Source: Eledone cirrhosa (Eukaryota > Mollusca > Cephalopoda > Octopoda > Eledonidae). Taken from it: a stretch of DNA of 64,000 nucleotides. Each line of letters begins with the position of its first letter. Position 1 is the first letter of the stretch. Both the position numbers and the translations under genes were made by a program. Positions 41,053-56,400 of the stretch are shown piece by piece. The notes under the pieces were generated by a model, which was not told where the DNA came from, searched no databases, and was given only the letters and a program-made list of their open reading frames with translations. The stretch covers positions 110,196,536-110,260,535 of the forward strand of contig OZ024744.1 of the NCBI GenBank assembly GCA_964016885.1, in the 5' to 3' direction.

Positions 41053-44000
41053 CTACACAATCCACTATAATTTACCTTGCCCTGAACACAGTAAAACTAC
41101 AAGATCCACTATAACTTACCTTGCTCTGAACACAGTAAAACTACATAATCCACTATAACTTACCTTGCCCTGAACACAGTAAAACTAACACAATCCACTA
41201 TAACTTACCTTGCCCTGAACACAGTAAAACTACACAATCCACTATAAATTACGTTGCCCTGAACATACTAAAACTACACAATCTTCTATAACTTACCTTG
41301 CCCTGAACACAGTAAAACTACACAATCCACTGTAACTTACCTTGCCCTGAACACAGTAAAACTACACAATCCACTATAACTAACCTTGACCTGAACACAG
41401 TAAAACTACACAATCCACTATAACTTACCTTGTCCTGAACAGACTAAAACTACACAATCCACTATAACTTAACTGGCCCTGAACACACTAAAACTACACA
41501 ATCCACTATAACTTAGCTTGCACTGAACACAGTAAAACTACACAATCCACTATAACTTACCTTGCCCTGAACACAGTAAAACTACACAATCCACTTCAAC
41601 TTACCTTGCTCTGAACACAGTAAAACTACACAATCCACTATAACTTACCTTACCCTGAACACAGTAAAATTACACAACCCACTATAACTAACCTTGCCCT
41701 GAACACAGTAAAACTACACAATCCACTATAACTTACTTTGCTCTGAACACAGTAAAACTACACAATCCACCTTAACTTACCTTGCTCTGAACACAGTAAA
41801 ACTACACAATCCACTTCAACTTACCTTGCTCTGAACACAGTAAAACTACACAATCCACTATAACTTACCTTGCCCTGAACACAGTAAAACTACACGATCC
41901 ACTATAAATTACCTTGCCCTGAACACAGTAAAACTACACAATCCACTATAACTTACCTTGCCCTGAACACAGTAAAACTAAACAATCCGCTATAACTTAC
42001 CTTGCCCTGAACACAGTAAAACTACACAATCCACTATAACTAACCTTTCTCTGAACACAGTAAAACTATACAATCCACCATAACTTACCTTGCCCTGAAC
42101 ACAGTAAAACTACACAATCCACTATAACTTACCTTGACCTGAACAGAGTAAAACTACACAATCCACTATAACTTACCTTGCACTGGACACAGTATAACTA
42201 CACAACCCACTATAACTTACCTTGCCCTGAACACACTAAAACTACACAATCCACTATAACTTACCTTGCACTGGACACAGTAAAACTACACAACCCACTA
42301 TAACTTACCTTGCCCTGAACACACTAAAACTACACAATCCACTATAACTTACCTTGACCTGAACAGAGTAAAACTACACAATCCACTATAACTTACTTTG
42401 ACCTGAACAGAGTAAAACTACACAATCCACTATAACTTACCTTGACCTGAACAGAGTAAAACTACACAATCCACTATAACTTACCTTGCCCTGAACACTG
42501 TAAAACTACACAATCCACTATAACTTACCTTGCTCTGAACACAGTAAAACTACACAATCCAATTCAACTTACCTTGCTCTGAACACAGTAAAACTACACA
42601 ATCCAATTCAACTTACCTTGCTCTGAACACAGTAAAACTACACAATCCACTTTAACTTACCTTGCTCTGAACACAGTAAAACTACACAATCCACTATAAA
42701 TTACCTTGCCTTGAACACAGTAAAATTACACAATCCACTATAACTAAACTTGCCCCGAACACAGTAAAACTACACAATCCACTATAACTTACCTTGCTCT
42801 GAACACAGTAAAACTACACAATCCACTATAACTTACCTTGCCCTGAACACAGTAAAACTACGTAATCCACTATAACTTACCTTGCCCTGAACACAGTAAA
42901 ACTACACAATCCACTATAATTTACCTTGCCCTGAACACAGTAAAACTACACAATCCACTATAACTGACATTGGTCTGAACACAGTAAAACTACACAATCC
43001 ACTATAACTTACCTTGCTCTGAACACAGTAAAACTACACAATCCACTATAACTTACCTTGCCCTGAACACAGTAAAACTACACAATCCACCATAACTTAC
43101 CTTGCCCTGAACACAGTAAAAGAACACAATCTTCTATAACTTACCTTGCCCTGAATACAGTAAAACTACACAATCCCCTATACCTTACCTTGCTCTGAAC
43201 ACAGTAAAACTACACAATCCACTATAACTTACCTTGCCCTGAACACAGTAAAACTACACAATCCACTATAACTTAAATTGCCCAGAACTCAGTAAAACTA
43301 CATAATCCACTGTAACTTACCTTGCCCTGAACACAGTAAAAGTACACAACCCACTATAACTTACCTTGCTCTGAACACAGCAAAACTACACAATCCACTA
43401 TAACTTACCTTGCCCTGAACACAGTAAAACTACACAATCCACTATAACTTACCTTGCCCTGAACACAGTAAAAGTACATAATCCACTATAACTTACCTTG
43501 CTCTGAACACAGTATAACTTACCTTGCTCTGAACACAGTAAAACTAAACGATCCAATTTAACTTACCTTGCATTGAACACAGTAAAACTACACAATCCAC
43601 TATAACTTACCTTGCTCCGAACACAGTAAAACTACATAATCCACTATAACTTACCTTGCCCTGAACACAGTAAAACTAACACAATCCACTATAACGTACC
43701 TTGCCCTGAACACAGTAAAACTACAGAATCCACTATAACTTACCTTGCTCTGAACACAGCAAAACTACATAATCCACTATAACTTACCTTGCCCTGAACA
43801 CAGTAAAACTACACAATCCACTATAAATTACGTTTCCATGAACATACTAAAACTACACAATCTTCTATAACTTACCTTGCCCTGAACACATTAAAACTAC
43901 ACAATCCACTATAACTTACCTTGCCCTGAACACAGTAAAACTACACAATCCACTATAACTTACCTTGCCCTGAACACAGTAATACTACACAACCCACTAT

Positions 44001-46315
44001 AACTTACCTTGCCCTGAACACAGTAAAACTACACAATCCACTATAACTTACCTTGCCCTGAACACAGTAAAACTACACAATCCACTTCAACTTACCTTGC
44101 TCTGAACACAGTAAAACTACACAATCCACTATAACTTACCTTGCCCTGAACATACTAAAACTACACAATCCACTATAACTTACCTTGCCCTGAACACAGT
44201 AAAACTACAAGATCCACTATAACTTACCTTGCTCTGAACACAGTAAAACTACACAATCCACTATAAATTACGTTGCCCTGAACACAGTAAGACTACACAA
44301 TCTTCTATAACTTACCTTGCCCTGAACACAGTAAAACTACACAATCCACTATAACTTACCTTGCCCTGAACACAGTAAAACTACACAATCCACTATAACT
44401 TACCTTGCCCTGAACACAGTAAATCTACATAATCCACTATAACTTACCTTGCCCTGAACACAGTAAAACTACACAATCCACTATAACTTACCTTGCCCTG
44501 AACACAGTAAAACAACACAATCCACTATAAATTACCTTGCCCTGAACACAGTAAAACTACACAATCCACTATAACTTACCTTGCCCTGAACACAGTAAAA
44601 CTACACAATCCACTATAACTTACCTTGCCCTGAACACTGTAAAACTACATAATCCACTATAACTTACCTTGCCCTGAAACAGTAAAACTACACAAACCAC
44701 TATAACTTACCTTGCCCTGAACACAGTAAAACTACACAATCCACTATAACTTACCTTGCCCTGAACACAGTAAAACTACACAATCCACTATAACTTACCT
44801 TGCCCTGAACACAGTAAAACTACACAATCCACTATAACTTACCTTGCCCTGAACACAGTAAAACTACACGATCCACTAAAACTTACCTTGCCCTGAACAC
44901 AGTAAAACTACACGATCCACTATAACTTACCTTGCCCTGAACACAGTAAAACTACACAATCCACTATAACTAACCTTGCTCTGAACACAGTAAAACTATA
45001 CAATCCACCATAACTTACCTTGCCCTGAACACAGTAAAACTACACAATCCACTATAACTTACCTTGACCTGAACAGAATAAAACTACACAATCCACTATA
45101 ACTTACCTTGCACTGGACACAGTAAAACTACACAACCCACTATAACTTACCTTGCCCTGAACACACTAAAACTACACAATCCACTATAACTTACCTTGCA
45201 CTGGACACAGTAAAACTACACAACCCACTATAACTTAACTGGCCCTGAACACAGTAAAACTACACAATCCACCATGAATTACCTTGCCCTGAACAGAGTC
45301 AAACTACACAATCCACTATAACTTACCTTGACCTGAACAGAGTAAAACTACACAATCCACTATAACTTACCTTGACTTGAACAGAGTAAAACTACACAAT
45401 CCACTATAACTTACCTTGACCTGAACAGAGTAAAACTACACAATCCACTATAACTTACCTTGACCTGAACAGAGTAAAACTACACAATCCACTATAACTT
45501 ACCTTGCCCTGAACACAGTAAAACTACACAATCCACTATAACTTACCTTGACCTGAACAGAGTAAAACTACACAATCCACTATAACTTACCTTGCACTGA
45601 AAACGGTAAAACTACACAACCCACTATAACTTACCTTGCCCTGAACATAGTAAAAGAACGTAATCCACTATAACTTACCTTCCTTTGAACACAGTAAAAC
45701 TACACAATCCACTATAATTTACCTTGCCCTGAACACAGTAAAACTACAAGATCCACTATAACTTACCTTGCTCTGAACACAGTAAAACTACATAATCCAC
45801 TATAACTTACCTTGCCCTGAACACAGTAAAACTAACACAATCCACTATAACTTACCTTGCCCTGAACACAGTAAAACTACACAATCCACTATAACTTACC
45901 TTGCCCTGAATACAGTAAAACTACACAATCCACTATAAATTACGTTGCCCTGAACATACTAAAACTACACAATCTTCTATAACTTACCTTGCCCTGATCA
46001 CAGTAAAACTACACAATCCACTATAACTTTCCTTGCCCTGAACACAGTAAAACTACAAAACCCACTATAACATACCTTGCCCTGAACACAGTAAAACTAC
46101 ACAATCCACTGTAACTTACCTTGCCCTGAACACAGTAAAACTACACAATCCACTATAACTTACCTTGCCCTGAACACAGTAAAACTGCATAATCCACTAT
46201 AACTTACCTTGCCGTGAACACAGTAAAACTACACAATCCACTATAACTTACCTTGCCCTGAACACAGTAAAACTACACAATCCACTATAAATTACCTTGC
46301 CCTGAACACAGTAAA
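41053..46315 (+). repeat. 5,263 bp duplication, copy 2
   Basis: Second copy, directly following the first. It carries private variants: aacaatccgc near 41983, taacctttct at 42041, agtataacta near 42191 and gcccagaactc near 43280. The first, second and fourth recur in the 50 kb and 60 kb units, so this copy, not copy 1, is the parent of the units to its right. Confidence 0.86.
42965..44700 (+). repeat. Ordered core module of variant monomers
   Basis: A run of about 1.7 kb in which rare variants come in fixed order: tgacattgg, cctatacc, aaattgccc, gaacacagca, the 26 bp monomer, gcattgaac, ctaacacaatcc with cgtacc, tttccatg, gtaatac, cttcaac, gaacatac, aagatcc, gtaagac, gaacactg and gaaacag. 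The same order is seen at about 0.83-2.45, 37.70-39.42, 52.36-54.08 and 61.62-63.34 kb, and partly at 16.5-17.7, 19.9-21.1, 23.0-24.2 and 31.3-32.6 kb. Some members are gained or lost in each. It looks like the ancestral parent unit from which the present array was built. Confidence 0.8.
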
Positions 46316-49300
46316 ACTACACAATCCACTATAACTTACTTTGCCCTGAACACAGTAAAACTACACAATCCACTATAACTTACCTTGCCCTGAACACAGT
46401 AAAACTACACAATCCACTATAACTTACCTTGCCCTGAAACAGTAAAACTACACAAACCACTATAACTTACCTTGCCCTGAACACAGTAAAACTACACAAT
46501 CCACTATAACTTACCTTGCCCTGAACACAGTAAAACTACACAATCCACTATAACTTACCTTGCCCTGAAACAGTAAAACTACACAAACCACTATAACTTA
46601 CCTTGCCCTGAACACTGTAAAACTACATAATCCACTATAACTTACCTTGCCCTGAAACAGTAAAACTACACAAACCACTATAACTTACCTTGCCCTGAAC
46701 ACAGTAAAACTACACAATCCACTATAACTTACCTTGCCTTGAACACAGTAAAACTACATGATCCACTATAACTTACCTTGCCCTGAACACAGTAAAACTA
46801 CACAATCCACTATAACTAACCTTGCTCTGAACACAGTAAAACTACACAATCCACTATAACTTACCTTGCCCTGAACACAGTAAAACTACACAATCCACTA
46901 AAACTAACCTTGCTCTGAACAGAGTAAAACTATACAATCCACCATAACTTACCTTGCCCTGAACACAGTAAAACTACACAATCCACTATAACTTACCTTG
47001 ACCTGAACAGAGTAAAACTACACAATCCACTATAACTTACCTTGCCCTGAACACACTAAAACTCCACAATCCACTATAACTTACCTTGCACTGCAAACAG
47101 TAAAACTACACAACCCACTATAACTTACCTTGCTCTGAACACAGTAAAACTACACAATCCACTATAACTTACCTTGCCCTGAACATAGTAAAAGAACGTA
47201 ATCCACTATAACTTACCTTCCTTTGAACACAGTAAAACTACACAATCCACTATAATTTACCTTGCCCTGAACACAGTAAAACTACAAGATCCACTATAAC
47301 TTACCTTGCTCTGAACACAGTAAAACTACATAATCCACTATAACTTACCTTGCCCTGAACACAGTAAAACTACACAATCCACTATAAATTACGTTGCCCT
47401 GAACATACTAAAACTACACAATCTTCTATAACTTACCTTGCCCTGAACACAGTAAAACTACACAATCCACTGTAACTTACCTTGCCCTGAACACAGTAAA
47501 ACTACACAATCCACTATAACTTACCTTGCCCTGAACACAGTAAAACTGCATAATCCACTATAAATTACCTTGCCCTGAACACAGTAAAACTACACAATCC
47601 ACTATAACTTACCTTGCCCTGAACACAGTAAAACTACACAATCCACTATAACTTACCTTGCCCTGAACACTGTAAAACTACATAATCCACTATAACTTAC
47701 CTTGCCCTGAAACAGTAAAACTACACAAACCACTATAACTTACCTTGCCCTGAACACAGTAAAACTACATAATCCACTATAACTTACCTTGCCCTGAACA
47801 CACTAAAACTACACAATCCACTATAACTTAACTGGCCCTGAACACAGTAAAACTACACAATCCACTATAACTTAGCTTGCACTGAACACAGTAAAACTAC
47901 ACAATCCACTATAACTTACCTTGCCCTGAACACAGTAAAACTACACAATCCACTATAACTTACCTTGACCTGAACAGAGTAAAACTACACAATCCACTAT
48001 AACTTACCTTGCACTGGACACAGTAAAACTACACAACCCACTATAACTTACCTTGCCCTGAACACACTAAAACTACACAATCCACTATAACTTACCTTGC
48101 ACTGGACACAGTAAAACTACACAACCCACTATAACTTACCTTGCCCTGAACACAGAAAACTACACAATCCACTATAACTTAACTGGCCCTGAACACAGTA
48201 AAACTACACAATCCACCATGAATTACCTTGCCCTGAACAGAGTCAAACTACACAATCCACTATAACTTACCTTGACCTGAACAGAGTAAAACTACACAAT
48301 CCACTATAACTTACCTTGACTTGAACAGAGTAAAACTACACAATCCACTATAACTTACCTTGACCTGAACAGAGTAAAACTACACAATCCACTATAACTT
48401 ACCTTGACCTGAACAGAGTAAAACTACACAATCCACTATAACTTACCTTGCCCTGAACACAGTAAAACTACACAATCCACTATAACTTACCTTGACCTGA
48501 ACAGAGTAAAACTACACAATCCACTATAACTTACCTTGCACTGAAAACGGTAAAACTACACAACCCACTATAACTTACCTTGCCCTGAACATAGTAAAAG
48601 AACGTAATCCACTATAACTTACCTTCCTTTGAACACAGTAAAACTACACAATCCACTATAATTTACCTTGCCCTGAACACAGTAAAACTACAAGATCCAC
48701 TATAACTTACCTTGCTCTGAACACAGTAAAACTACATAATCCACTATAACTTACCTTGCCCTGAACACAGTAAAACTAACACAATCCACTATAACTTACC
48801 TTGCCCTGAACACAGTAAAACTACACAATCCACTATAACTTACCTTGCCCTGAATACAGTAAAACTACACAATCCACTATAAATTACGTTGCCCTGAACA
48901 TACTAAAACTACACAATCTTCTATAACTTACCTTGCCCTGATCACAGTAAAACTACACAATCCACTATAACTTTCCTTGCCCTGAACACAGTAAAACTAC
49001 AAAACCCACTATAACATACCTTGCCCTGAACACAGTAAAACTACACAATCCACTGTAACTTACCTTGCCCTGAACACAGTAAAACTACACAATCCACTAT
49101 AACTTACCTTGCCCTGAACACAGTAAAACTGCATAATCCACTATAACTTACCTTGCCGTGAACACAGTAAAACTACACAATCCACTATAACTTACCTTGC
49201 CCTGAACACAGTAAAACTACACAATCCACTATAAATTACCTTGCCCTGAACACAGTAAAACCACACAATCCACTATAACTTACTTTGCCCTGAACACAGT

Positions 49301-50400
49301 AAAACTACATAATCCACTATAACTTACCTTGCCCTGAAACAGTAAAACTACACAAACCACTATAACTTACCTTGCCCTGAACACAGTAAAACTACACGAT
49401 CCACTATAACTTACCTAGCCTTGAACACAGTAAAACTACATGATCCACTATAACTTACCTTGCCCTGAACACAGTAAAACTACACAATCCACTATAACTA
49501 ACCTTGCTCTGAACACAGTAAAACTACACAATCCACTATAACTTACCTTGCCCTGAACACAGTAAAACTACACAATCCACTAAAACTAACCTTGCTCTGA
49601 ACAGAGTAAAACTACACAATCCACTATAACTTACCTTGACCTGAACAGAGTAAAACTACACAATCCACTATAACTTACCTTGCCCTGAACACACTAAAAC
49701 TCCACAACCCACTATAACTTACCTTGCTCTGAACACAGTAAAACTACACAATCCACTATAACTTACCTTGCCCTGAACATAGTAAAAGAACGTAATCCAC
49801 TATAACTTACCTTCCTTTGAACACAGTAAAACTACACAATCCACTATAATTTACCTTGCCCTGAACACAGTAAAACTACAAGATCCACTATAACTTACCT
49901 TGCTCTGAACACAGTAAAACTACATAATCCACTATAACTTACCTTGCCCTGAACACAGTAAAACTACACAATCCACTATAAATTACGTTGCCCTGAACAT
50001 ACTAAAACTACACAATCTTCTATAACTTACCTTGCCCTGAACACAGTAAAACTACACAATCCACTGTAACTTACCTTGCCCTGAACACAGTAAAACTACA
50101 CAATCCACTATAACTTACCTTGCCCTGAACACAGTAAAACTGCATAATCCACTATAAATTACCTTGCCCTGAACACAGTAAAACTACACAATCCACTATA
50201 ACTTACCTTGCCCTGAACACAGTAAAACTACACAATCCACTATAACTTACCTTGCCCTGAACACTGTAAAACTACATAATCCACTATAACTTACCTTGCC
50301 CTGAAACAGTAAAACTACACAAACCACTATAACTTACCTTGCCCTGAACACAGTAAAACTACATAATCCACTATAACTTACCTTGCCCTGAACACACTAA
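45060..50400 (+). repeat. Nested 2.6-2.9 kb repeat inside U1
   Basis: The order of variants from about 45.06 kb repeats from about 47.96 kb. Offsets are 2,901 bp (cactggac at 45111 and 48012), 2,944 bp (gagtc at 45296 and 48240; tgatcac at 45995 and 48939), 2,682 bp (catgatcc at 46757 and 49439) and 2,594 bp (gcataatcc at 47548 and 50142). The stepwise fall comes from gaaacag-type monomers present in the left copy near 46.4-46.7 kb and missing in the right, and from two monomers lost near 49.7 kb. The same nesting is seen in U2 at about 54.45-60.1 kb. Confidence 0.82.
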
Positions 50401-51306
50401 AACTACACAATCCACTATAACTTAACTGGCCCTGAACACAGTAAAACTACACAATCCACTATAACTTAGCTTGCACTGAACACAGTAAAACTACACAATC
50501 CACTATAACTTACCTTGCCCTGAACACAGTAAAACTACACAATCCACTTCAACTTACCTTGCTCTGAACACAGTAAAACTACACAATCCACTATAACTTA
50601 CCTTACCCTGAACACAGTAAAATTACACAACCCACTATAACTAACCTTGCCCTGAACACAGTAAAACTACACAATCCACTATAACTTACTTTGCTCTGAA
50701 CACAGTAAAACTACACAATCCACCTTAACTTACCTTGCTCTGAACACAGTAAAACTACACAATCCACTTCAACTTACCTTGCTCTGAACACAGTAAAACT
50801 ACACAATCCACTATAACTTACCTTGCCCTGAACACAGTAAAACTACACGATCCACTATAAATTACCTTGCCCTGAACACAGTAAAACTACACAATCCACT
50901 ATAACTTACCTTGCCCTGAACACAGTAAAACTAAACAATCCGCTATAACTTACCTTGCCCTGAACACAGTAAAACTACACAATCCACTATAACTAACCTT
51001 TCTCTGAACACAGTAAAACTATACAATCCACCATAACTTACCTTGCCCTGAACACAGTAAAACTACACAATCCACTATAACTTACCTTGACCTGAACAGA
51101 GTAAAACTACACAATCCACTATAACTTACCTTGCACTGGACACAGTAAAACTACACAACCCACTATAACTTACCTTGCCCTGAACACACTAAAACTACAC
51201 AATCCACTATAACTTACCTTGCACTGGACACAGTAAAACTACACAACCCACTATAACTTACCTTGCCCTGAACACACTAAAACTACACAATCCACTATAA
51301 CTTACC

Positions 51307-51746
51307 TTGACCTGAACAGAGTAAAACTACACAATCCACTATAACTTACTTTGACCTGAACAGAGTAAAACTACACAATCCACTATAACTTACCTTGACC
51401 TGAACAGAGTAAAACTACACAATCCACTATAACTTACCTTGCCCTGAACACTGTAAAACTACACAATCCACTATAACTTACCTTGCTCTGAACACAGTAA
51501 AACTACACAATCCAATTCAACTTACCTTGCTCTGAACACAGTAAAACTACACAATCCAATTCAACTTACCTTGCTCTGAACACAGTAAAACTACACAATC
51601 CACTTTAACTTACCTTGCTCTGAACACAGTAAAACTACACAATCCACTATAAATTACCTTGCCTTGAACACAGTAAAATTACACAATCCACTATAACTAA
51701 ACTTGCCCCGAACACAGTAAAACTACACAATCCACTATAACTTACC
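51307..51746 (+). repeat. 440 bp (10-monomer) duplication, copy 1
   Basis: Ten monomers beginning with ttgacctgaacagag and ending with the ccccgaac monomer. The same ten monomers in the same order follow immediately at 51747. In U1 the matching segment (42354-42793) is single and is followed by ttgctctg at 42794; in U3 it is also single. The duplication is therefore private to U2. Confidence 0.92.
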
Positions 51747-52186
51747 TTGACCTGAACAGAGTAAAACTACACAATCCACTATAACTTACTTTGACCTGAA
51801 CAGAGTAAAACTACACAATCCACTATAACTTACCTTGACCTGAACAGAGTAAAACTACACAATCCACTATAACTTACCTTGCCCTGAACACTGTAAAACT
51901 ACACAATCCACTATAACTTACCTTGCTCTGAACACAGTAAAACTACACAATCCAATTCAACTTACCTTGCTCTGAACACAGTAAAACTACACAATCCAAT
52001 TCAACTTACCTTGCTCTGAACACAGTAAAACTACACAATCCACTTTAACTTACCTTGCTCTGAACACAGTAAAACTACACAATCCACTATAAATTACCTT
52101 GCCTTGAACACAGTAAAATTACACAATCCACTATAACTAAACTTGCCCCGAACACAGTAAAACTACACAATCCACTATAACTTACC
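51747..52186 (+). repeat. 440 bp (10-monomer) duplication, copy 2
   Basis: Second, apparently identical copy of the ten-monomer block; the next base starts the ttgctctg monomer at 52187 that also follows the single copy in U1. No difference between the two copies was noticed by eye, which makes this the freshest-looking event in the window or an assembly duplication. Confidence 0.92.
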
Positions 52187-55100
52187 TTGCTCTGAACACA
52201 GTAAAACTACACAATCCACTATAACTTACCTTGCCCTGAACACAGTAAAACTACGTAATCCACTATAACTTACCTTGCCCTGAACACAGTAAAACTACAC
52301 AATCCACTATAATTTACCTTGCCCTGAACACAGTAAAACTACACAATCCACTATAACTGACATTGGTCTGAACACAGTAAAACTACACAATCCACTATAA
52401 CTTACCTTGCTCTGAACACAGTAAAACTACACAATCCACTATAACTTACCTTGCCCTGAACACAGTAAAACTACACAATCCACCATAACTTACCTTGCCC
52501 TGAACACAGTAAAAGAACACAATCTTCTATAACTTACCTTGCCCTGAATACAGTAAAACTACACAATCCCCTATACCTTACCTTGCTCTGAACACAGTAA
52601 AACTACACAATCCACTATAACTTACCTTGCCCTGAACACAGTAAAACTACACAATCCACTATAACTTAAATTGCCCAGAACTCAGTAAAACTACATAATC
52701 CACTGTAACTTACCTTGCCCTGAACACAGTAAAAGTACACAACCCACTATAACTTACCTTGCTCTGAACACAGCAAAACTACACAATCCACTATAACTTA
52801 CCTTGCCCTGAACACAGTAAAACTACACAATCCACTATAACTTACCTTGCCCTGAACACAGTAAAAGTACATAATCCACTATAACTTACCTTGCTCTGAA
52901 CACAGTATAACTTACCTTGCTCTGAACACAGTAAAACTACACGATCCAATTTAACTTACCTTGCATTGAACACAGTAAAACTACACAATCCACTATAACT
53001 TACCTTGCTCCGAACACAGTAAAACTACATAATCCACTATAACTTACCTTGCCCTGAACACAGTAAAACTAACACAATCCACTATAACGTACCTTGCCCT
53101 GAACACAGTAAAACTACAGAATCCACTATAACTTACCTTGCTCTGAACACAGCAAAACTACATAATCCACTATAACTTACCTTGCCCTGAACACAGTAAA
53201 ACTACACAATCCACTATAAATTACGTTTCCATGAACATACTAAAACTACACAATCTTCTATAACTTACCTTGCCCTGAACACATTAAAACTACACAATCC
53301 ACTATAACTTACCTTGCCCTGAACACAGTAAAACTACACAATCCACTATAACTTACCTTGCCCTGAACACAGTAATACTACACAACCCACTATAACTTAC
53401 CTTGCCCTGAACACAGTAAAACTACACAATCCACTATAACTTACCTTGCCCTGAACACAGTAAAACTACACAATCCACTTCAACTTACCTTGCTCTGAAC
53501 ACAGTAAAACTACACAATCCACTATAACTTACCTTGCCCTGAACATACTAAAACTACACAATCCACTATAACTTACCTTGCCCTGAACACAGTAAAACTA
53601 CAAGATCCACTATAACTTACCTTGCTCTGAACACAGTAAAACTACACAATCCACTATAAATTACGTTGCCCTGAACACAGTAAGACTACACAATCTTCTA
53701 TAACTTACCTTGCCCTGAACACAGTAAAACTACACAATCCACTATAACTTACCTTGCCCTGAACACAGTAAAACTACACAATCCACTATAACTTACCTTG
53801 CCCTGAACACAGTAAATCTACATAATCCACTATAACTTACCTTGCCCTGAACACAGTAAAACTACACAATCCACTATAACTTACCTTGCCCTGAACACAG
53901 TAAAACAACACAATCCACTATAAATTACCTTGCCCTGAACACAGTAAAACTACACAATCCACTATAACTTACCTTGCCCTGAACACAGTAAAACTACACA
54001 ATCCACTATAACTTACCTTGCCCTGAACACTGTAAAACTACATAATCCACTATAACTTACCTTGCCCTGAAACAGTAAAACTACACAAACCACTATAACT
54101 TACCTTGCCCTGAACACAGTAAAACTACACAATCCACTATAACTTACCTTGCCCTGAACACAGTAAAACTACACAATCCACTATAACTTACCTTGCCCTG
54201 AACACAGTAAAACTACACAATCCACTATAACTTACCTTGCCCTGAACACAGTAAAACTACACGATCCACTAAAACTTACCTTGCCCTGAACACAGTAAAA
54301 CTACACGATCCACTATAACTTACCTTGCCCTGAACACAGTAAAACTACACAATCCACTATAACTAACCTTGCTCTGAACACAGTAAAACTATACAATCCA
54401 CCATAACTTACCTTGCCCTGAACACAGTAAAACTACACAATCCACTATAACTTACCTTGACCTGAACAGAGTAAAACTACACAATCCACTATAACTTACC
54501 TTGCACTGGACACAGTAAAACTACACAACCCACTATAACTTACCTTGCCCTGAACACACTAAAACTACACAATCCACTATAACTTACCTTGCACTGGACA
54601 CAGTAAAACTACACAACCCACTATAACTTAACTGGCCCTGAACACAGTAAAACTACACAATCCACCATGAATTACCTTGCCCTGAACAGAGTCAAACTAC
54701 ACAATCCACTATAACTTACCTTGACCTGAACAGAGTAAAACTACACAATCCACTATAACTTACCTTGACTTGAACAGAGTAAAACTACACAATCCACTAT
54801 AACTTACCTTGACCTGAACAGAGTAAAACTACACAATCCACTATAACTTACCTTGACCTGAACAGAGTAAAACTACACAATCCACTATAACTTACCTTGC
54901 CCTGAACACAGTAAAACTACACAATCCACTATAACTTACCTTGACCTGAACAGAGTAAAACTACACAATCCACTATAACTTACCTTGCACTGAAAACGGT
55001 AAAACTACACAACCCACTATAACTTACCTTGCCCTGAACATAGTAAAAGAACGTAATCCACTATAACTTACCTTCCTTTGAACACAGTAAAACTACACAA

Positions 55101-55799
55101 TCCACTATAATTTACCTTGCCCTGAACACAGTAAAACTACAAGATCCACTATAACTTACCTTGCTCTGAACACAGTAAAACTACATAATCCACTATAACT
55201 TACCTTGCCCTGAACACAGTAAAACTAACACAATCCACTATAACTTACCTTGCCCTGAACACAGTAAAACTACACAATCCACTATAACTTACCTTGCCCT
55301 GAATACAGTAAAACTACACAATCCACTATAAATTACGTTGCCCTGAACATACTAAAACTACACAATCTTCTATAACTTACCTTGCCCTGATCACAGTAAA
55401 ACTACACAATCCACTATAACTTTCCTTGCCCTGAACACAGTAAAACTACAAAACCCACTATAACATACCTTGCCCTGAACACAGTAAAACTACACAATCC
55501 ACTGTAACTTACCTTGCCCTGAACACAGTAAAACTACACAATCCACTATAACTTACCTTGCCCTGAACACAGTAAAACTGCATAATCCACTATAACTTAC
55601 CTTGCCGTGAACACAGTAAAACTACACAATCCACTATAACTTACCTTGCCCTGAACACAGTAAAACTACACAATCCACTATAAATTACCTTGCCCTGAAC
55701 ACAGTAAAACTACACAATCCACTATAACTTACTTTGCCCTGAACACAGTAAAACTACACAATCCACTATAACTTACCTTGCCCTGAACACAGTAAAACT

Positions 55800-56400
55800 A
55801 CACAATCCACTATAACTTACCTTGCCCTGAAACAGTAAAACTACACAAACCACTATAACTTACCTTGCCCTGAACACAGTAAAACTACACAATCCACTAT
55901 AACTTACCTTGCCCTGAACACAGTAAAACTACACAATCCACTATAACTTACCTTGCCCTGAAACAGTAAAACTACACAAACCACTATAACTTACCTTGCC
56001 CTGAACACTGTAAAACTACATAATCCACTATAACTTACCTTGCCCTGAAACAGTAAAACTACACAAACCACTATAACTTACCTTGCCCTGAACACTGTAA
56101 AACTACATAATCCACTATAACTTACCTTGCCCTGAAACAGTAAAACTACACAAACCACTATAACTTACCTTGCCCTGAACACAGTAAAACTACACAATCC
56201 ACTATAACTTACCTTGCCCTGAACACAGTAAAACTACACAATCCACTATAACTTACCTTGCCCTGAAACAGTAAAACTACACAAACCACTATAACTTACC
56301 TTGCCCTGAACACTGTAAAACTACATAATCCACTATAACTTACCTTGCCCTGAACACAGTAAAACTACACAAACCACTATAACTTACCTTGCCCTGAACA
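55800..56400 (+). repeat. 43/44 bp dimer expansion
   Basis: The shortened 43 bp monomer (gaaacag instead of gaacacag) occurs at least five times here, often alternating with a gaacactg monomer and sometimes with plain monomers. In U1 the matching stretch (46.43-46.70 kb) has only three. The offset between U1 and U2 grows by 306 bp across this point, which equals two 43 bp and five 44 bp monomers. This is local slippage or unequal exchange at the dimer scale. Confidence 0.8.

Larger units (their letters stand above)
41471..50423 (+). repeat. 9 kb higher-order unit, copy U1
   Basis: First of three successive large units. The shared left edge is the aactggccctg monomer at 41471, 50424 and 60123. 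The U1 to U2 offset is 8,953 bp at the left (taacctttct at 42041 and 50994), then 9,393 bp (cccctatacc at 43175 and 52568, gagtc at 45296 and 54689), then 9,699 bp (gagtc at 48240 and 57939, actgcataa gc at 47548 and 57247). The two steps of 440 and 306 bp are separate insertions in U2. Inside U1, 45.06-48.0 kb recurs at 47.96-50.4 kb at 2.6-2.9 kb spacing. Confidence 0.87.
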
